A DNA stretch of 36,468 bases, from contig JANXZX010000109.1 of assembly GCA_025355325.1 (NCBI GenBank), forward strand, positions 1 through 36,468, written 5' to 3'. Both the position numbers and the translations under genes were made by a program. Source of the DNA: Geobacteraceae bacterium (GTDB taxonomy: Bacteria > Desulfobacterota > Desulfuromonadia > Geobacterales > Pseudopelobacteraceae). A model generated the notes under the pieces. That model saw only the letters and a program-made list of their open reading frames with translations. It made no database searches and was not told where the DNA came from. Every line of letters starts with the position of its first letter. Within the stretch, counting starts at the first letter, position 1. Shown in pieces: positions 35,356 through 36,468 of this stretch.

Positions 35356-36468
35356 GACGACTACTCCTTTCCTTCTGTTTTCTGATCACCTCTTTCACAA
35401 CCGTCTACTCTACAGATCTGCCGCCGGGAAATCCCCGAACCATGAAATTTCCTCCTTTGAATTTTGAGATTCCGGCAGCCGAACGAGTTGTTCTGGAGTG
35501 CGGAATGCCGGTGTATCTGCTGCGCGACACTGAGCTGCCAATCATCAACATAACCGCCATGATCAAAGTGGGTTCAGTATATGAGCCGGCAGCAAAATCG
35601 GGGCTGTCGGGTATGCTGGGCACCGTTATGCGCAGCGGCGGGGCGGGCGGCGTTGCTCCGGAAAAGATGGACGACGAACTTGAATTCATGGCATCGGCTG
35701 TTGAAAGCGGTCTCGGTGGCGATATGGGCACGGTTTCGTTAACGTCGCTCAGTAAAAATTTCAGCCGGACGCTGCAGATTTTCAGTGATGTTCTGCTGCG
35801 CCCTGACTTTAGTGAAAAACGGATTGAAATTGCCCGCAGACAGTCAATCGAAGGCTTGCGCAGACAGAATGACGATCCGAAAGAAATCGCCGGACGGGAG
35901 CTCAGCCGGGCCATATATGCCGGGCACCCCCTCGGCACCATTGCAACTTTTGAAACGATCAACTCCATAACCCGACAGGATCTGGTTGATTTTCATCGCC
36001 GGTTTTACCGCCTCGATAACATGATGCTTGCGGTCTCGGGCGACTTCGATCGCACCGTGCTTCTCAAGGAGTTGAATGCGGTTTTTAAAACCGGAACAAA
36101 GCGCGATAAACTGGTATTGCCGGAAATCCCCCAGCCGGAGCTGGTATTCAAAGGCGAACTGCTGTACGGGAAAAAAGATGTCAACCAAACCGTCATCCGT
36201 ATGGGACACCTGGGGTTAACCAAGGATTCACCTGATATCTACGCCGTGCGCCTTCTGGATTACATTCTGGGTGGGAGCTTCACGTCGCGACTGATGATGG
36301 AGGTTCGCACCAACCAGGGATTGGCCTACAATGTCGGCAGTCACTTTGATATCGGTCGCCGTTTTACCGGCAGTTTTGTCGCCGAGACCGAAACCAAGGC
36401 TGAATCCAGCGTTAAAGTGATTAATCTGATGAAAACCATTATCGCCGATCTTACAAAAGAACCGGTCA
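35352..36468 (+). CDS. Exported M16 protein lacking the zinc motif (cut by window end)
   Basis: The first 372 codons are in the window; the gene continues beyond. GGAGG lies just before the start, which overlaps the preceding stop (ATGA). A signal peptide is present (MRRLLLSFCFLITSFTTVYS). Where active M16 proteins have HxxEH it has GLSGMLGTVM, so the zinc ligands are missing. The rest follows the M16 fold (GHPLGTIATFETINSITRQDL, the LGGSFTSRLMMEVRTNQGLAYNVGS segment of the second domain with the conserved Arg and Tyr). It should be the non-catalytic subunit paired with the upstream peptidase. Confidence 0.92.
   Translation, partial: MRRLLLSFCFLITSFTTVYSTDLPPGNPRTMKFPPLNFEIPAAERVVLECGMPVYLLRDTELPIINITAMIKVGSVYEPAAKSGLSGMLGTVMRSGGAGGVAPEKMDDELEFMASAVESGLGGDMGTVSLTSLSKNFSRTLQIFSDVLLRPDFSEKRIEIARRQSIEGLRRQNDDPKEIAGRELSRAIYAGHPLGTIATFETINSITRQDLVDFHRRFYRLDNMMLAVSGDFDRTVLLKELNAVFKTGTKRDKLVLPEIPQPELVFKGELLYGKKDVNQTVIRMGHLGLTKDSPDIYAVRLLDYILGGSFTSRLMMEVRTNQGLAYNVGSHFDIGRRFTGSFVAETETKAESSVKVINLMKTIIADLTKEPV

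Overview
The window looks like a chromosomal segment of a Geobacter-type member of the Desulfuromonadota. That is an inference from gene content: a fused B12-binding/radical SAM-DUF2344 protein beside RNase G, a seven-PAS hybrid histidine kinase, a sigma-54 activator with a hydrogenase-like sensor domain, a CheX-type phosphatase, and a Lon/Mla block with an EVE gene inside it. No rRNA, tRNA or CRISPR array was seen.

Left part (1-8660). On the minus strand lie the start of a Tim44-like protein, a small ribbon-helix-helix (RHH) regulator, a wrecked htpX-like gene, and a well-formed yybP-ykoY manganese riboswitch with its own promoter and terminator. Next comes a 1439-residue PAS/GAF hybrid histidine kinase. 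Divergent from it is a 762-residue regulator joining ferredoxin clusters, an [FeFe]-hydrogenase H-cluster-like domain, a Cys-rich Fe-S domain and a sigma-54 AAA+/Fis module. An 18-bp palindrome (TGTGCCA-N4-TKGCACA) occurs before this regulator and again about 107 bp upstream of a strong sigma-54 promoter that drives a second RHH gene. This is the best candidate for an undescribed regulatory circuit.

Middle (8681-19160). RNase G and the radical SAM protein form a minus-strand pair. Then htpX, rsmB and rpe form a plus-strand operon, followed by a REC-GGDEF diguanylate cyclase, a periplasmic transglutaminase-like protein and a CheX-like phosphatase.

Accessory insert (19172-21182). A decayed copy of the 3' end of an M16 peptidase gene and the intact gene flank an AT-rich cargo. 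The cargo holds a small lipoprotein and an mqsR-mqsA toxin-antitoxin pair with an operator inside its promoter.

Right part (21196-36468). A minus-strand operon encodes a MacA-like adaptor, ABC ATPase, MacB-like permease, HIT protein and M16 peptidase. Its leader carries a 20-codon ORF followed by a strong terminator. On the plus strand follow an unrecognised protein, Lon, and MlaE-EVE-MlaF-MlaD. A small scar of a type I restriction locus (HsdM tail plus KilA-N gene and palindromic repeats) comes next, and the window ends in a pair of exported M16 proteins, the second cut by the window edge.
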